From assembly GCA_013423325.1 (NCBI GenBank), contig BLJB01000134.1, forward strand, positions 1-64,000: 64,000 nucleotides of DNA. The letters are read 5' to 3'. The DNA is from Usnea hakonensis. Lineage: Eukaryota > Ascomycota > Lecanoromycetes > Lecanorales > Parmeliaceae. Under the pieces are notes generated by a model. The model saw only the letters and a list, made by a program, of their open reading frames with translations. It was not told the DNA's origin and ran no database searches. Positions 24,041-35,435 of the stretch are shown here, piece after piece (the stretch's first letter is position 1; every line of letters starts with the position of its first letter). A program made the position numbers and the translations under genes.

Positions 24041-25858
24041 ATGGTCATACTACAAATACTTGGCGAACCCTTCGCTCAATTGATGCCCATGATTATGGAA
24101 GACATGGCTCAACCACCAAAAGAGACCCAGGCCTTCTCTCCAGATGAAGACTCGGTTTACTACGAAGCCAAGCTCTTGGCAGACGCTTCAAGGCTTTTCA
24201 GGCAAGATGGGAAGAGCGAGTTGCAACTCATGTACACGTCTACAACCTCTACAGGTACTGTGAAAGATGCTTTCTGTACGAATGGTGGTTCAATAACGAT
24301 GCAGAGCTAAATGAGAGGACGATCAACGATGAAATGACCGATGTTCCCCATCTAGAGGTCAGAAATCTAGAGAAGAGATGAATGGTTGCTTACAACTGCA
24401 GATACCCGAAGATCATATCTGGGACCTGAGCTAGTATAGATACCAAGCTTCGATCAACAGCTTTGCGGCATCATGCACTGATTATCTTTTGCTTTACTAG
24501 TATAATCCGCCAGCGTTACAGCTGGGCACGCCTTGGCATTACCTTCGACGTGTTTGATGCTATTCTGAAAAAGCAGAGAATGTTTTTGCCCTACCTGCAA
24601 TATTTGCAAGCATTTGGCTACCGAGTCAACGATGAAGAGCGAAGTCGTAGCCCGTATCGGTGGCAAACTGCCTCCACCCTTGAGTTCGATGGTGTGTCAG
24701 CTTGCTCATGACGAGACCTTGCACTGTACTAAATCTTAGTTGAGAAATATGTTACAATATCAAATACATTAATCGCAATGGCCGCCCCAAAGGCGATTCC
24801 TGGTCGCTGAGACAAATTGGCGTCTACGAGAAGCATAACTTGAAAACTGGGCAATCCCTCTGGATAGTAATACAGCCTTCTGAACGAGTATGCAGACGAT
24901 TCAAAGAAGGTCTCATTGCACGAAGCAATATGCATGGCAGTGAATATGAGGTCATGCTTCTGCATGCTGCCCTGCTAATCGGGGCTTCTCGCGACTGGGG
25001 TGAGTACCTGGAAGAGCTAAACGAAGAGATACAAGGAATGGTATGTCTCCCATCTCACAAAAATGACTAATGGATTTTAGTGATGGAATACCCAGGAGAA
25101 GGAAGCCATGTACTCCACGGTCGGCAAAGATTGTAAGGTCGACTTTGCAATCACGTTTGACGGTCGACAGAAAGTTCAGGCCTGTCGGAGTAAACTTCTC
25201 AAAGCACAACACGCTTTATACATCGGTATAAATGTCGTTCGAGGGTGTGAAGCACGGAGTCAATTTCTTGCAAGGTCCCACAAGACTACTTCAACCGAGA
25301 CCGTCTTGTCAGACTTGAGCAACCACCTGACTGAGCTAAAAGCCCACAGAGCTGTAACCTACCGCATAATCAGTCGATGCAACTGGACCGCAATCTTGGT
25401 ATACTTTCAGAGAGCGTACCACGAGGCCGTTCCTCTGCTGACAACCACAAAGCTTGAGAAGATACTTGAGTACCGAAACGATCAAGCCTTACGAGATATT
25501 GCTTCGGCTCAGAAGGAAGGAACGGAGCAGATGGCAAAACTTGCAAAACAAACGGCCCAGGATTCTGCGTTGCTTAAGACATTGTTAATGATGGGTGCGC
25601 TTTATCTGCCAGCGACCCTGCTTGCGGTATATCTTTCCAGCTGCATGTCTTGGGAAGATTGGGCTGACGTGGTTATTGTAGACCATATTTAGCTCTAATT
25701 TGATTCAGCGGGTGGGGAGTAAGGATACAAGCGATCACGACCATTTCGTTGTGGCGCATGACTTTTGGCTTTACATCGTGGTGGCACTGCCGCTGGTCGC
25801 GATGACTATGTTGCTCATGGCTTGGATGAGAAAACGAGCATTGAAGGTGATACGTTAA
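24041..25858 (+). CDS. CorA-like fungal membrane protein, 5' part uncertain
   Basis: The 3' half is firm: exons 24501-24691, 24745-25040, 25096-25626 and 25682-25858 join in frame. They give IRQRYSWARLGITFDVFD, YLQAFGYRVND, GDSWSLRQIGVYEKH, a coiled-coil stretch, then two membrane segments. The first is GALYLPATLLATIFSSNLI and the second FWLYIVVALPLVAMTMLLM. This is the layout of the fungal CorA-like family: soluble domain, long helix, then two C-terminal helices. Upstream, exons up to 24357 and 24402-24433 fit by phase. Further 5', the frame from ATG 24041 (KLLADASRLFRQDGKSELQL) and the frame that continues the gene (YEWWFNNDAELNERT) differ, and the change near 24240-24270 has no plausible intron. 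Either a frameshift or an unseen exon exists, so the gene may be a recent pseudogene. Ion transport is not shown. Confidence 0.65.
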
Positions 25859-27581
25859 GACTTCGTCATACGTCGACTTCTTGTACGACACTGAACATCC
25901 AGCTCACTATTCTGTCCTACTCTCGAGACCTGCTGAGATCAAAGCCCTCAATATGGAGAACACTATGATGTTTGGCAGTATGATTGCGCCAAATAAACGC
26001 GGGCCTTGATCATCCGAAGCCCCAACTCTGGCCAAACCGAACCTCTTGCATCTCCTCTTCGCATCTCTCTCAGTCTTGGACCCCTCGTGTCGTAAGCATT
26101 CAAGTAAAAGCCTAAGTATCCCCTTTCGAGGACCATGCTCTACCGCGACATAGTTGATCTCTTCCATTTCGAAAGCATACTTGCCAGGCATCAAAATGGC
26201 GTGTCCTGTCACCCAAATAAGCAGGCGACGGTTGACTTCTCGGATCTTGGGCTCACAGCCGTTCTGTTATCACAGATTGAGCGCCACCACAAGACACAGG
26301 CGTACCAAGTTTTGTGGTGTGATAAGGTAGCCTATACTTTTGATAATGCTGAACGGCTAATGCGTCTTTGACCGAGGTGGTTGTAGCGGAGGTGATATTT
26401 ATGATGGGGATGGTGGGAAACGGTAAGCGGGTGTTGGCTTTTGGGCATCATGCCGGTTTTGGGTGTTAGAGATATACGCGCTCGGTGTTGGAATGAGGCT
26501 TGTTCTCCAATACTGCTTCAGCTGGAGAAAAGTGCTAAATTGTGAGAAGCAAGCATAAGACTATCATCTCAACGCTCCATTCGACTTCTTCTAATAGGAT
26601 TCTCCCCGTTCTGCTGACATTCCTTACGAAGCCGGGGGGCACCACGACATAATTAGCCCATCTCTATCTAATGGAGGGTGGGGTTTTGATACAGCAAAAA
26701 GGGGTGTCAATCTATCGAGACACTAGGTTCACATTTTTTCCCGCGAACTCCTTGCCAAAGATTGTACGACATTCCTACGAAGACACAGACTTAAACGTTG
26801 CATGACTTCTACCTACTATACGAGTTCTCGTGGGGGATTGCTGACTGAGGCTCGCTAGTCCTAGTTGCATGTAAGTCTCCTACAACTTTCTTTATGGGCT
26901 CGATGTCCGAATAGAAAGTCTCTGACAGCTTTTAGTGTCGAAGAAGGGTTGGGGGAAGCTCATTGAGGAGACCTGGATCTCTCTTGAGGAGGGTTCGAAA
27001 GCTCGCCCGGAACCAAACTTGTGTGCGCCGATTGAAGGCATGACGGATCGCGATGTCGGTTAGATGAATTGCTCTTACCAAAGAGTTATGACAGAATACT
27101 ACTCGGGCAACGAGGGACTTAATGGGTGGAGAACAGAATATTGTCGCCCATCCAATATCGCTGGCCCTCCGTACAGCGAATAGCATGACGGTTGTACGAC
27201 TTGATGCTTTGACAGACTGACATGTAGAGAGTGTGACGTGAGTGGGATGTTGAAAAAATGTAATTAGGGCAAATGTTATTACGTGTTGAATTTACAAACC
27301 TGATTCATCGCCGAAATATATCTGAGCTCTACGATCGAAGCTTCTGCCGCAGACCCAACAATTTGATAGTGAGAGGAGCGCTGGGTATGGGATTGGGGCT
27401 TGACCTCCAGACTACTTGAGTTAGAGACAAGAGCAGCTCTATTGTGAGATGCAAGTACAATCCTATCACATCAACGCTCTGCATTCTCCTTCTTCCACCC
27501 CTGCCTCATCAAACAACCCAGCCCATCACCCCCCTCAACCCCCTCCCTATCCACCACCCCTCAATCCCAAAAACCCCTCCA
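25859..27581. other. intergenic, mostly empty, with a gene fragment
   Basis: Apart from the minus-strand fragment at 25907-26266 no gene is recognised. Short stretches near 26540-26590 and 27440-27490 resemble each other (GAGAAGCAAGCATAAGACTA versus GTGAGATGCAAGTACAATCC, both followed by ATCxxAACGCTC), a possible old duplication. Confidence 0.4.
25907..26266 (-). pseudogene. coding-like 3' fragment of an unknown gene
   Basis: A minus-strand stretch is open from 26266 to a stop at 25907. It contains no ATG near its start but reads as well-behaved protein: KIREVNRRLLIW, MPGKYAFEMEEINYVAVEHG, LLLECLRHEGSKTERDAKRR, RVGASDDQGPRLFG. An AG acceptor (GATAACAG) lies exactly at its 5' edge, so it could be the last exon of a gene. 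The upstream exon candidate (IKSIGYLITPQNL) is short and starts after a stop. I treat it as a remnant; a real spliced gene is possible. The function is unknown. Confidence 0.35.
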
Positions 27582-28868
27582 CTAAACCACATCGCCCCCC
27601 TCCCAAGCCCCCACAAGCATCGGATTCTGCCACTGCCGTCGCGCCGCGATCTCCGCTCCACAGCTCCCGCTATTATAAGGACAAGCCCGGACACGGATAT
27701 CCGCCTGTTGAGCATATGTAGTACGGATTGCGGTGAGGAGGGTTTGTTGGCTGTGGGGGCTGGCGTCACCGCAGATGATGATGTAGGTAATGTCGCTGAG
27801 GACGTATCTGCTGATGGGTTGGGAGGAGTTTGAGAGGGATGAGGAGGCGGGTGGGGGCATGAGGTGGACGAATTTGTGGAGGGCGTTGAGGATGGGGAGG
27901 TGGTTTGTGTGGGGGTGGTAGGTGGTTGGAGGATTGGGGTGGGTGGAGGATTGAGAAAAATAGTGGTCTTGCCTGGAGGGGGTGATGGCGGAGGATTTAT
28001 GTGTGAGGATCGGGTTTGGAGGGCCTTTGGTAACGGGCTTTCTGGAAGCAGTAGTAGCAACACCGTCTTTCGGGCAAAGGTCGAATTTGAAAGTGGGGAT
28101 TTTGTCCTTGTTGAATGGCTCTGTATTGGAAGCATCGGCCCCCAAGGAACCCTCTGTGCACGTCTCGTCATCGATTTTCTTTGCACTGGCTATAGCAGTA
28201 TCTCGAATCCCATCATCCCCAAGATGAGGCAGCCAAACCTCTCGCTGCATGATGAACCCTGTCCCGCGCATTTGAGCTATCATCAAATGAAGATGCGTTT
28301 TATGATAGCTAACCACGAGCGTGTGGTATGTGCCGTGATTCTCTCTGCACATCTTAAAAGCCGACTGGATCGCTCGCGGTAGCTTGATCACCATGTGCTG
28401 CCCGTCCAGAGGATGACCGGCTAGCTCGGCTGCTTTTGCAACGACCGTGCGAGCGGAGATGTCCCAGTGGGAGGGAACTGTGATCGCCATCACTTTGAAG
28501 TCGAGTCTGTCTTCCATTCGTTCAAGTTTTCCTAAGAGATCTGAGATGTGCTGTGCGAAGGTGCGCTTCAACGATGACGCTCGCGCCTCGTTAGGCACCA
28601 TGGTTGTCGGCGGTGGAAGAAGGGGTTCTTCGAAGTCGAGGTGGTGTTGTACCGCCATGCTCAAGGTCTCGGAGTAGAAATCTTTGTACACTTGGTTGCC
28701 GGGGACGCCGGTGGAGCACGGACAGTGGTCCGTTTCTAGGGTGAAAGAAGCCTCTAGCCAAGAGGGGCCAAAGTCGAGGCCAACGGGTATTACGGTGGCA
28801 TTGTTGTCGAGCTTTTTGATATGTCTATCCGGAATAGGATTAGAAGACGCTATCATGCCTGTAGACAT
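27582..28868 (-). CDS. actin/Hsp70-fold ATPase-like protein, 428 aa
   Basis: Starts at the first in-frame ATG (28868). The frame extends 52 codons upstream without an ATG, over a C/T-rich leader. The N-terminal strand-turn VGLDFGPSWLEASF resembles the phosphate-1 loop of the actin-like ATPase fold. The segment AITVPSHWDISARTVVAKAA matches the phrase typical of Hsp70-like proteins (VxxVPAxW..xxR..xxxAA..AG). The C-terminal part, IIICGDASPHSQQTLLTAI followed by CGAEIAARRQW, matches the adenosine loop and the helix after it. Between them lies a low-complexity Pro/Ser/Thr/His insert (about 280-340). Fungal genomes carry many such divergent Hsp70-like proteins. The lack of a substrate-binding domain means a chaperone role cannot be assumed. 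There is no signal peptide. Confidence 0.75.
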   Translation of the reverse strand: MSTGMIASSNPIPDRHIKKLDNNATVIPVGLDFGPSWLEASFTLETDHCPCSTGVPGNQVYKDFYSETLSMAVQHHLDFEEPLLPPPTTMVPNEARASSLKRTFAQHISDLLGKLERMEDRLDFKVMAITVPSHWDISARTVVAKAAELAGHPLDGQHMVIKLPRAIQSAFKMCRENHGTYHTLVVSYHKTHLHLMIAQMRGTGFIMQREVWLPHLGDDGIRDTAIASAKKIDDETCTEGSLGADASNTEPFNKDKIPTFKFDLCPKDGVATTASRKPVTKGPPNPILTHKSSAITPSRQDHYFSQSSTHPNPPTTYHPHTNHLPILNALHKFVHLMPPPASSSLSNSSQPISRYVLSDITYIIICGDASPHSQQTLLTAIRTTYAQQADIRVRACPYNSGSCGAEIAARRQWQNPMLVGAWEGGDVV

Positions 28869-31136
28869 TTGGAAGGCGAGTGAGGTTCGATGTGACAGAT
28901 GTGGATGGGACTGGTTTGGGAGATGTTGAGATAGACCGTAGCGCTTCTCGTGCTGTGTGAGCGAAGGAGAGAGAGAACATGATAGAGAGGGTGTTTTGAA
29001 GAAGCAGGGATCACGAAAAGACACTAAGGACTTGTCGACATGAACTCCCGCCAGGGCTCGTGACTACTTGGACACGCGGAACCTTGATCTCCAGATCTTC
29101 GTCGAGTAGAACCAATTCTAGACCTCCCATGGTCCAACAAATTCGGAGAACGTGGCAACAGAGTGAAGGCCTCCAAAAGGCAGGCTATTCGTAAAATGCA
29201 TGGGCCACCCGAACCCCTAGTCGCCCATGATCAATAGACGCGGGTGAGAAAGTAGCGCCAATGGACGTTACATTGCCACCCTGTGAGGTACTTGCAAAGC
29301 GAAAAAGGGGAGCCCCCGCGCGATTGCATATTGACTCGTATTCATATCCGGCTGGCTTTCATTTGGGTACGGACCGAGTTGTGCCTGGAGTAGTGAGACA
29401 AGGACCGAGCAATCAAACAAGCAAATTTGAAATAGAAAGGGGAGCTCAGTGTCGGTAACGTGCATGATAAGCAAGTAAATATTGGGACTGTCGATCAGGG
29501 ACCGGTTGTAAAGTAATTACTACCTTGAACGGAAAAGCTGGGAAAGTTTAACAGGCGCTCATCTGTGAGGCTTTGATAGGAGCACGGCGTAGTACATTCG
29601 ATACAAGCCTGAGGTGCATCTAGTATATCCATTTGATGGCGCTTCTCCACAAAGGTGAATCGGCCGCTCTTTATCAACTACCGTCAACAGCCAATCTCAC
29701 CATCATTGTAAGCCACGGAAGATGGAATTCGGTTGTCCGCGTGACGAATGCCATCACCCTGCCCTGTACCAAGACAGCAGCTTAAAAAGAAAAGTGGGTA
29801 GCAAGTCGAGGGTAGGTGCATGACGTGCAATCAATTCTCCGAGAATGTCCTGCCGATCATCATGCATGTAAGCAGCCACACGCGTCCCAGCTCGGTTAGC
29901 TGTATGCAACTCGTTGAATACGAGCTTGATCGGCAATAAAGTGGGTAGGTAGGTAAGGAGTGAAGCTGTTGAATGCGCCCGTTGGGGTTTCAGGTGTCAT
30001 GATTCGGGAATAGTTGCTGTTTGAGAAGTTACTGGGCTCTTTGTTATTAGTCGAGGAGTCTCAACGCTTCCCACCCCCAACTAACCACCCGGTCATCTCC
30101 TCCTACCGCTTATCTGGAGCCTTGCGTAATCTGCGACCTCGTTGGTCCCATTCGCGATCAACACAAATTTCTCTCTATGCAGATGTTTTTCCATCCCGCT
30201 TTCACGCATGACTTACATATCCTCTCGCTTGAGAAACATCTCGTCCGCTCATTTCCCCGCATCAACCTAGGCTAATATTCTCGTATGGGCCGTCTTGTTC
30301 AAGCCTTGGGCGATAATAGGAGCTGCTGGGGAAAGGACTGCTATCTTTTCGTTCTTCGAAGACCTTTTTGCGCTGGCTTTTTCATACCGCTGTTTCTGGC
30401 GGACAGGGTTTCGACTTAGGTCCGCTGACATTGGCGACCCGTCTTGTGGTACTTTCGTTCGTTTTGGCGGTCTTCTTCTTGCTGGTTTTGGCGCTGACAG
30501 TGGGATTGTCGGCGTAATTGCAATTGAGTGTTTCGACCATGGCTCGGGAGTGAAAGATTGCAGAATTTCGAGGCCCGAGAAATGTGTATCAAATTAGGAA
30601 AAGGAATGACGGGACGAGTGGGAGGGCCAGCGATTAGAACCGTCGAGCTATGGAGTAGAATAGAATGATTACCGAGCATCACATTTCAAGAAGAGGGAGA
30701 GAAACCACTTGTCCCTTGACCCTAAAAGCGAGAGAGAGAAATCCGATTCGCTTACGGTGACATGGTATCAGCGACTTGGTGTTGCGTTCAACAAGATTTA
30801 GAACGGAAGGCGGAGCGATAAGATAGAAAGGCTAGGTCTTATAGACACTGTTAGGAATAGAGAGCGAGATGTAAGCTTTGAACGTCAGTTGGTGTCTTAG
30901 TGGATCCAGCTTGTGTTGATGTCGGATGTGAAGTTGTGGCTGACATTAGCTAATTGTAGAACGGTCAAGAGGATAGTATCACGTGAGCGTCTGAATCTCA
31001 CAGCATTGATGCCGCTGTTTTGCAACTCGTATTTGACCTATCGCAAGAAAAGGGCAACCCAAAGAAGGGATTTCGGTAGGGTACATGGTTCCTCACTTCG
31101 TACAACTGTCTGCTCGGCTAGCTCTACCTGTTCAGA
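28869..31136. other. intergenic region of 2.3 kb with a small candidate gene
   Basis: No firm gene. The only coding-like piece is the minus-strand frame at 30382-30540, listed separately. Bases 30540-30700 look like its C/T-rich leader when read on the minus strand. Confidence 0.4.
30382..30540 (-). CDS. candidate small basic protein, 52 aa
   Basis: The ATG at 30540 (minus) gives MVETLNCNYADNPTV, then lysine/threonine-rich KTSKKKTAKTNESTTRR and ends at a TGA at 30382. The same frame then stays open for 39 more codons (KSQRKKVFEERKDSSPF...) to a second stop at 30262. The composition is like a disordered nuclear or ribosomal-type tail. The TGA could be a mutation, a readthrough site or chance. 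An overlapping plus-strand open frame (30295-30597) lacks an ATG and a leader. Support is weak. Confidence 0.25.
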   Translation of the reverse strand: MVETLNCNYADNPTVSAKTSKKKTAKTNESTTRRVANVSGPKSKPCPPETAV

Positions 31137-31964
31137 TCAAGATTGTACAACAAACGCCTGCGCACCACAAACACGCCCTATTGCAGTACAGCTGATATTA
31201 TTAGCCCTCCTCTTCGCCCTTTCAACCATGACCATGGCGCTACATATCACTTCTTCTCTCCCAGTCTCTGCCATCGCATCAACAATTTGGAGCTCCCCCA
31301 CATCTTCCTTGCTCTCCTTCTTCTTTCCGATACTGCCTTTCCGGCCAGATGCCGTTGGCGGTGACACAGGGACCGCAGGCATAAACCTCGCCACGATCTC
31401 ATCCATGCCATTGGTGAGTTCCAACACCCTTTTATTGCCTGGATTCGGCATCCACCAATGATCGTGTCCCCAGATCGTCGTCCTGAGCCGCTGGGATAGG
31501 GAGTCCTCAAGCTCGAGCCGCTGCGTCATTTGCAGGTTCGGATGGTGCGAATAGGTTATCGTAGTCCCAGTCCCATGTATGTCGAATTTTCCTTCCGCCA
31601 GTGGCCGATCCAGGCTTTCGTCACATTCGCTAGTGGTAATGACGATATGCGGCTTGCGATTCATGAAGCCACCTGTCTTGTAAGTCCGGATCCTGCAAAC
31701 GGGAAGCGTCGAGGTGTAGGTGCTGGCTGATTCGGATGGGTGATTGCGGAGAGTAAGGAGAAGGTTATCAGAAGATATCTGTTGCAGTGTGTAGATGCTG
31801 ATGTGGGAGTTGGTATTGGCGGGGTGGTAGAGAGGAAGTATTTCGGTGAGGGCTTGGGGGGTATAGGGTGGAAGCTCGTCCGACATATCTTGTGCCGTGG
31901 AAGGGAAATGGTCAGTAGGCTCTAGTAAGTATATATCAGAAGAGTAAATGATCGAGGCGGACAT
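31137..31964 (-). CDS. uncharacterised protein, 275 aa
   Basis: Single exon from an ATG at 31964. Residues 25-50 contain ELPPYTPQALTEILPLYHP, a proline/tyrosine segment (PPYTP resembles a PY-type WW-domain ligand). The middle (YTLQQISSDNLLLTLRNHP, RIRTYKTGGFMNRKPHIVI, IHGTGTTITYSHHPNL, RLRTTIWGHDHWWMPNPG) alternates hydrophobic and polar residues as in a beta-rich fold. It is followed by a lysine-rich loop (GRKGSIGKKKESK) and a helix. There is no signal peptide or membrane segment. I do not recognise the family with confidence; tubby-like or LURP-like folds are possible but unproven. Confidence 0.7.
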   Translation of the reverse strand: MSASIIYSSDIYLLEPTDHFPSTAQDMSDELPPYTPQALTEILPLYHPANTNSHISIYTLQQISSDNLLLTLRNHPSESASTYTSTLPVCRIRTYKTGGFMNRKPHIVITTSECDESLDRPLAEGKFDIHGTGTTITYSHHPNLQMTQRLELEDSLSQRLRTTIWGHDHWWMPNPGNKRVLELTNGMDEIVARFMPAVPVSPPTASGRKGSIGKKKESKEDVGELQIVDAMAETGREEVICSAMVMVERAKRRANNISCTAIGRVCGAQAFVVQS

Positions 31965-32782
31965 AGCTTGCGCTGGAGAGGAAGGGTTGAACAGACGGGA
32001 TGAGGACTTGCCGGTGGGGTTGGGTGTGGGTGACCTTTAATAGCACGCGAAGAAGCCTGCTAAATATAATTTTTACAGTTGGCGCAATATCTAGTTCCTC
32101 CTAATGTAATCAAGGATTCGGGCTTAGAGTGTGAAATGTAGAATAATGTGAAGTAAAGTTGTACAGAGCTCACAAGCATCATTGTGGACCGAAAAAGGAA
32201 GGTCGACCGAGTTGCTGGTCAGTATAGGAAACTTTCTTCTTCGGGAGAAACAATTCCCATCCAACAAGTTTCATACTCTGATAGTGAAACGCCCATCTTT
32301 TCGCCACCTTGAGTCCCCTCTCTTCATTAGGTTGTTTATCTTACAGCAAGGTACATATGTTCTGTTGCATGGTGACCACTATCACCAACGCGTCTCATTC
32401 CTACGAAGCAATCTGCTAATGAAGTGCCTAACCGCACGAGACTGATCCTTGAGCTAAGCAATGTCCTCCCTCGCTCATGCCGACGTCGAAAGCAAAGGGA
32501 GAGAGCCATGCTAAAATGATTACGGCTTATCTTGGAAAAGACGAGAAGCTGCCAGTATTGGCCAGTGGTCAAGCGAGTATGAACACGAAGCGTTTCTCCA
32601 GTCTTGAAATTGAGCTCCTTGGATGTAGCCTTTTCGCTGGCCCAAATTCTCAACCTTGCGCCTCACATTACTGCGACAAAGAGTGCATGTAGAATCTGAC
32701 TCTGTGCGGCTATACCCGACAATTCAATAACATACACGGCACGTGTTGCGAAACAAGGAAAGTAGTTCTATGAAGATCAATG
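31965..32782. other. intergenic region of 818 bases
   Basis: Nothing recognised besides the promoter of the minus-strand gene at 31964 and the 3' flank of the gene ending at 32783. Confidence 0.45.
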
Positions 32783-33661
32783 CTAGTTATCAGGGTAGTC
32801 GGCGGGCATATCACAGTTGACATGCGGCTTAAGCAAGCATTCTTGTGTTCCATCCGCGTCTATCTCCACAAGCCCCATATAACCGTTCCCTACTGTACCG
32901 TACTTGCCCTCGCTGATTTGAAAGTACATAGTATCAGCGTACAAAGGGTACCTCGTTATAAAATCCCTAATGATGGTCAATCCAGCCGCATAACTCCCAT
33001 ATGTCAATTGCTGGTGGTTGGCGTTTCGCGCAAAGATTTGAACTTGACTGGCGGTGCTGAATCCGGGGATGTTTTGGATGGGTATTTGGACTTCCATCCC
33101 CGCGTCGTCGATCCTGGTTTCACCAAGTGGTTTTCCGAGGTTTCCCTGTTGTTCCATTGCTTGTTGGGTTGAATTCCATGCACCTTCGAGGCCAGTCTGG
33201 AAGATGTACTCGTTGGAGCCATTGTTGTAACCGTAGGCTCCGGTGGGATCAATGAAGACGTAGGTATATGTTCCAGCGAGACACCAGACGTAGGGGAAAT
33301 AATTTGGTTTGCCGGGGGGGGCGTATGTGGCATTCTGAGGGCCCTCGTCCTCACTTGGAGGGTTTATATCGGAATCACTGGGTTTGCTAATGGTAAGGTG
33401 AAGATGGCGCGGTCAGCTATTATCTTTGGAAGGAGAAGAGGGAGAAAGAAGAAGGGTCCGGGTGCAAGTGCGATGTGTGCCAACTCACTTCCCAGCTTTG
33501 ACATTCGGCGCGTTACCGCATGGGATATTGTATCTATTACTGCGTTCGCTCAATCCGTTTGCGTGATCTTCAGAGGCAGCGAGTGGAGATGCGAGAATGA
33601 AAGTTGGATATATACAGGCGGCCAAGGTAATGAATGAGAGGCAATTTCCTAATGGAGACAT
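32783..33661 (-). CDS. secreted protein, 258 aa, 2 exons
   Basis: Exon 1 is 33661-33489. A 102-base intron (GTGAGT..CATTAG, phase 2) leads to exon 2 at 33386-32783. The N-terminus MSPLGNCLSFITLAACIYPTFILA is a signal peptide. The mature protein has four cysteines (IPCGN, VWCLAG, QECLLK, VNCDMP), enough for two disulphides, and one clear sequon (NGS) plus NST and NAT. It is rich in Tyr/Asn/Gly (GAYGYNNGSNEYIF). No enzyme motif is seen. It looks like a typical uncharacterised fungal extracellular protein; an effector role is only a guess. Confidence 0.82.
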
Positions 33662-35435
33662 TTTATAGAGGGTTCAATATGGTCAGAAGAACGACTGTGA
33701 CTTTGGAAGAGTACGCATGCGACTTTCGAATGTGAGGGTTTTTGAACGCTTTTGTACATGATGCTTTGGTGGCAGTGTTGCGCGGGTATTCAATATACTG
33801 GTCTTTGTTTCGCCTTTTCCGGCGTGTTCGTGTTTCGGGAAAGATGCGATAGGCGTGAAATGTACGCGGCTATCTATTTTCCTGCCGTGGCCCATCGCCC
33901 ATGAGGATACGAGATACGATAACAATCATCATACTGTACAGCTATACTCCACGCCGCTTATGTAGACCCCGTTTAATCTTATCGCCAAACTTGATACGCC
34001 TCACGATATCTCCTGGATTATTTTTGGTTCTCGGCGAGGATCCGAAATGTTACCGTCATATTCGCTATAGCCGCAATCTCTACTTGACCCCACTAATTCT
34101 CTAGGGAAATCTGGCATCTACGGATTACGGATGATCGAACACTCCTGGACTGTGAAGAATCACCACCTCCTGTGCCCGCTTTCTTGGCCAGCCAAGACGT
34201 TAATCGCTACATTGCAACGTGTCTACCAGTACATGACAATCTCTCGATGAAGGGCCTCATATCATTAACAAATATAAATCCTTGGGTGGCATACTCGCAA
34301 TATAGTGGCTCCCAGAATTCTGGACCACTACTAAGCCATTGCAGGTGGATTTGATGAAATTCTAATAAAGAATCCGTGGCTCCTCGAGGCTTCGCAACGC
34401 CTGATGGCAATCCTGACACCCCGTGCTCCTCTGGGAGAGGCTCAGGTCTGATGGTGCATCGAGGAGATATCCTCGTTCCACTGTCATAACAACCCAAGAT
34501 GTAGGAAGACTATGTCATCAACGTCGACGAGGTCTGCCTTGGAAAGACGTCCCCTGACACAAACTGCAGCCAAAACAATAGTCCATGTTGAGGGCAAGAC
34601 TTCGACGGTACAATTAACATGGGGATAACAAATGAAATTACATCTCTTGAATACAGAACTTCTACCAACCTCAATGCTCTCTCCGCTACCAAGGAAAAGC
34701 AATTCAGCATTTCGGCGGTGGTGGCGAAATCAGGAACCTTCCTCCTCTGGGCTAGGAAGGGAAACTTTCCTCTCAACGATCTGCCGTCCCCGCAGCCTCC
34801 ACAAAAACACCGACTCTTATCAATAGCCTTGTTCTAACCATCATTAATTTTTGATTTACTACGTCTCTAGTAAAGGACTGGGTGATTCATTCGGAGGAGC
34901 CGTTTTGCAATGATTCATTAGCGGTTGAACGCTACGTGCATCCAGTCAGCAACCATGGTCGCGGGCGAGTGCGATGGATATCTGGCCCCTTGTTTGTGTG
35001 GTTTTGAATGGGATGGATTTTTTCTTGAACCAGCTGCTCGATGAGGAAAGTTGCTGTGGATGCAGAGTAAGGGTTTATAAGTAGCAGTCTTTACTGTACA
35101 CGAGTAGCATGAATTATCTGTCGTTTTGGGCCATTCTAGGTCCTGGATATGTCCTGGATTGTACGATTTCTTCAATAGATGGCCAGACCTTGTTCTTTTA
35201 TTATTCGATTGATTTATAATGGGACTGCTTGTCATGAACTATCAGCGGTCGTGGCGAAATTCTCTTCATTCTCCTTTGAGATTCTAGTATAAAGGAGCCT
35301 TCCTCTTCGCTTGAGATTCACTACCGTGCAAAAAATCAAACAATACCTCATAACAACCCTCCACCATAATCCTTCCCAGTCTTGTCTCGCTCCCATTGTA
35401 AGAATCGCCGCTGAACATCCCCTTGCCACTTCACC
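33662..35435. other. intergenic region of 1.8 kb
   Basis: No gene recognised. Short open frames on both strands at 34207-34840 overlap each other and most lack an ATG. The last 120 bases are a C/T-rich leader for the MFS gene. Confidence 0.45.

Noticed and set aside
24358..24501. Reading the CorA-like gene straight through DTKLRSTALRHHALI instead of splicing
   Set aside because: It needs a frameshift, whereas an intron with a good TTTACTAG acceptor joins the exons in phase.
27509..28186. 225-codon minus-strand Pro/Ser/Thr frame
   Set aside because: Shadow of the actin-fold gene in low-complexity DNA.
33659..33661. Possible loss of the start codon of the secreted protein ending at 32783
   Set aside because: On recounting against the reading frames the ATG is present at 33661-33659, so the gene is intact.
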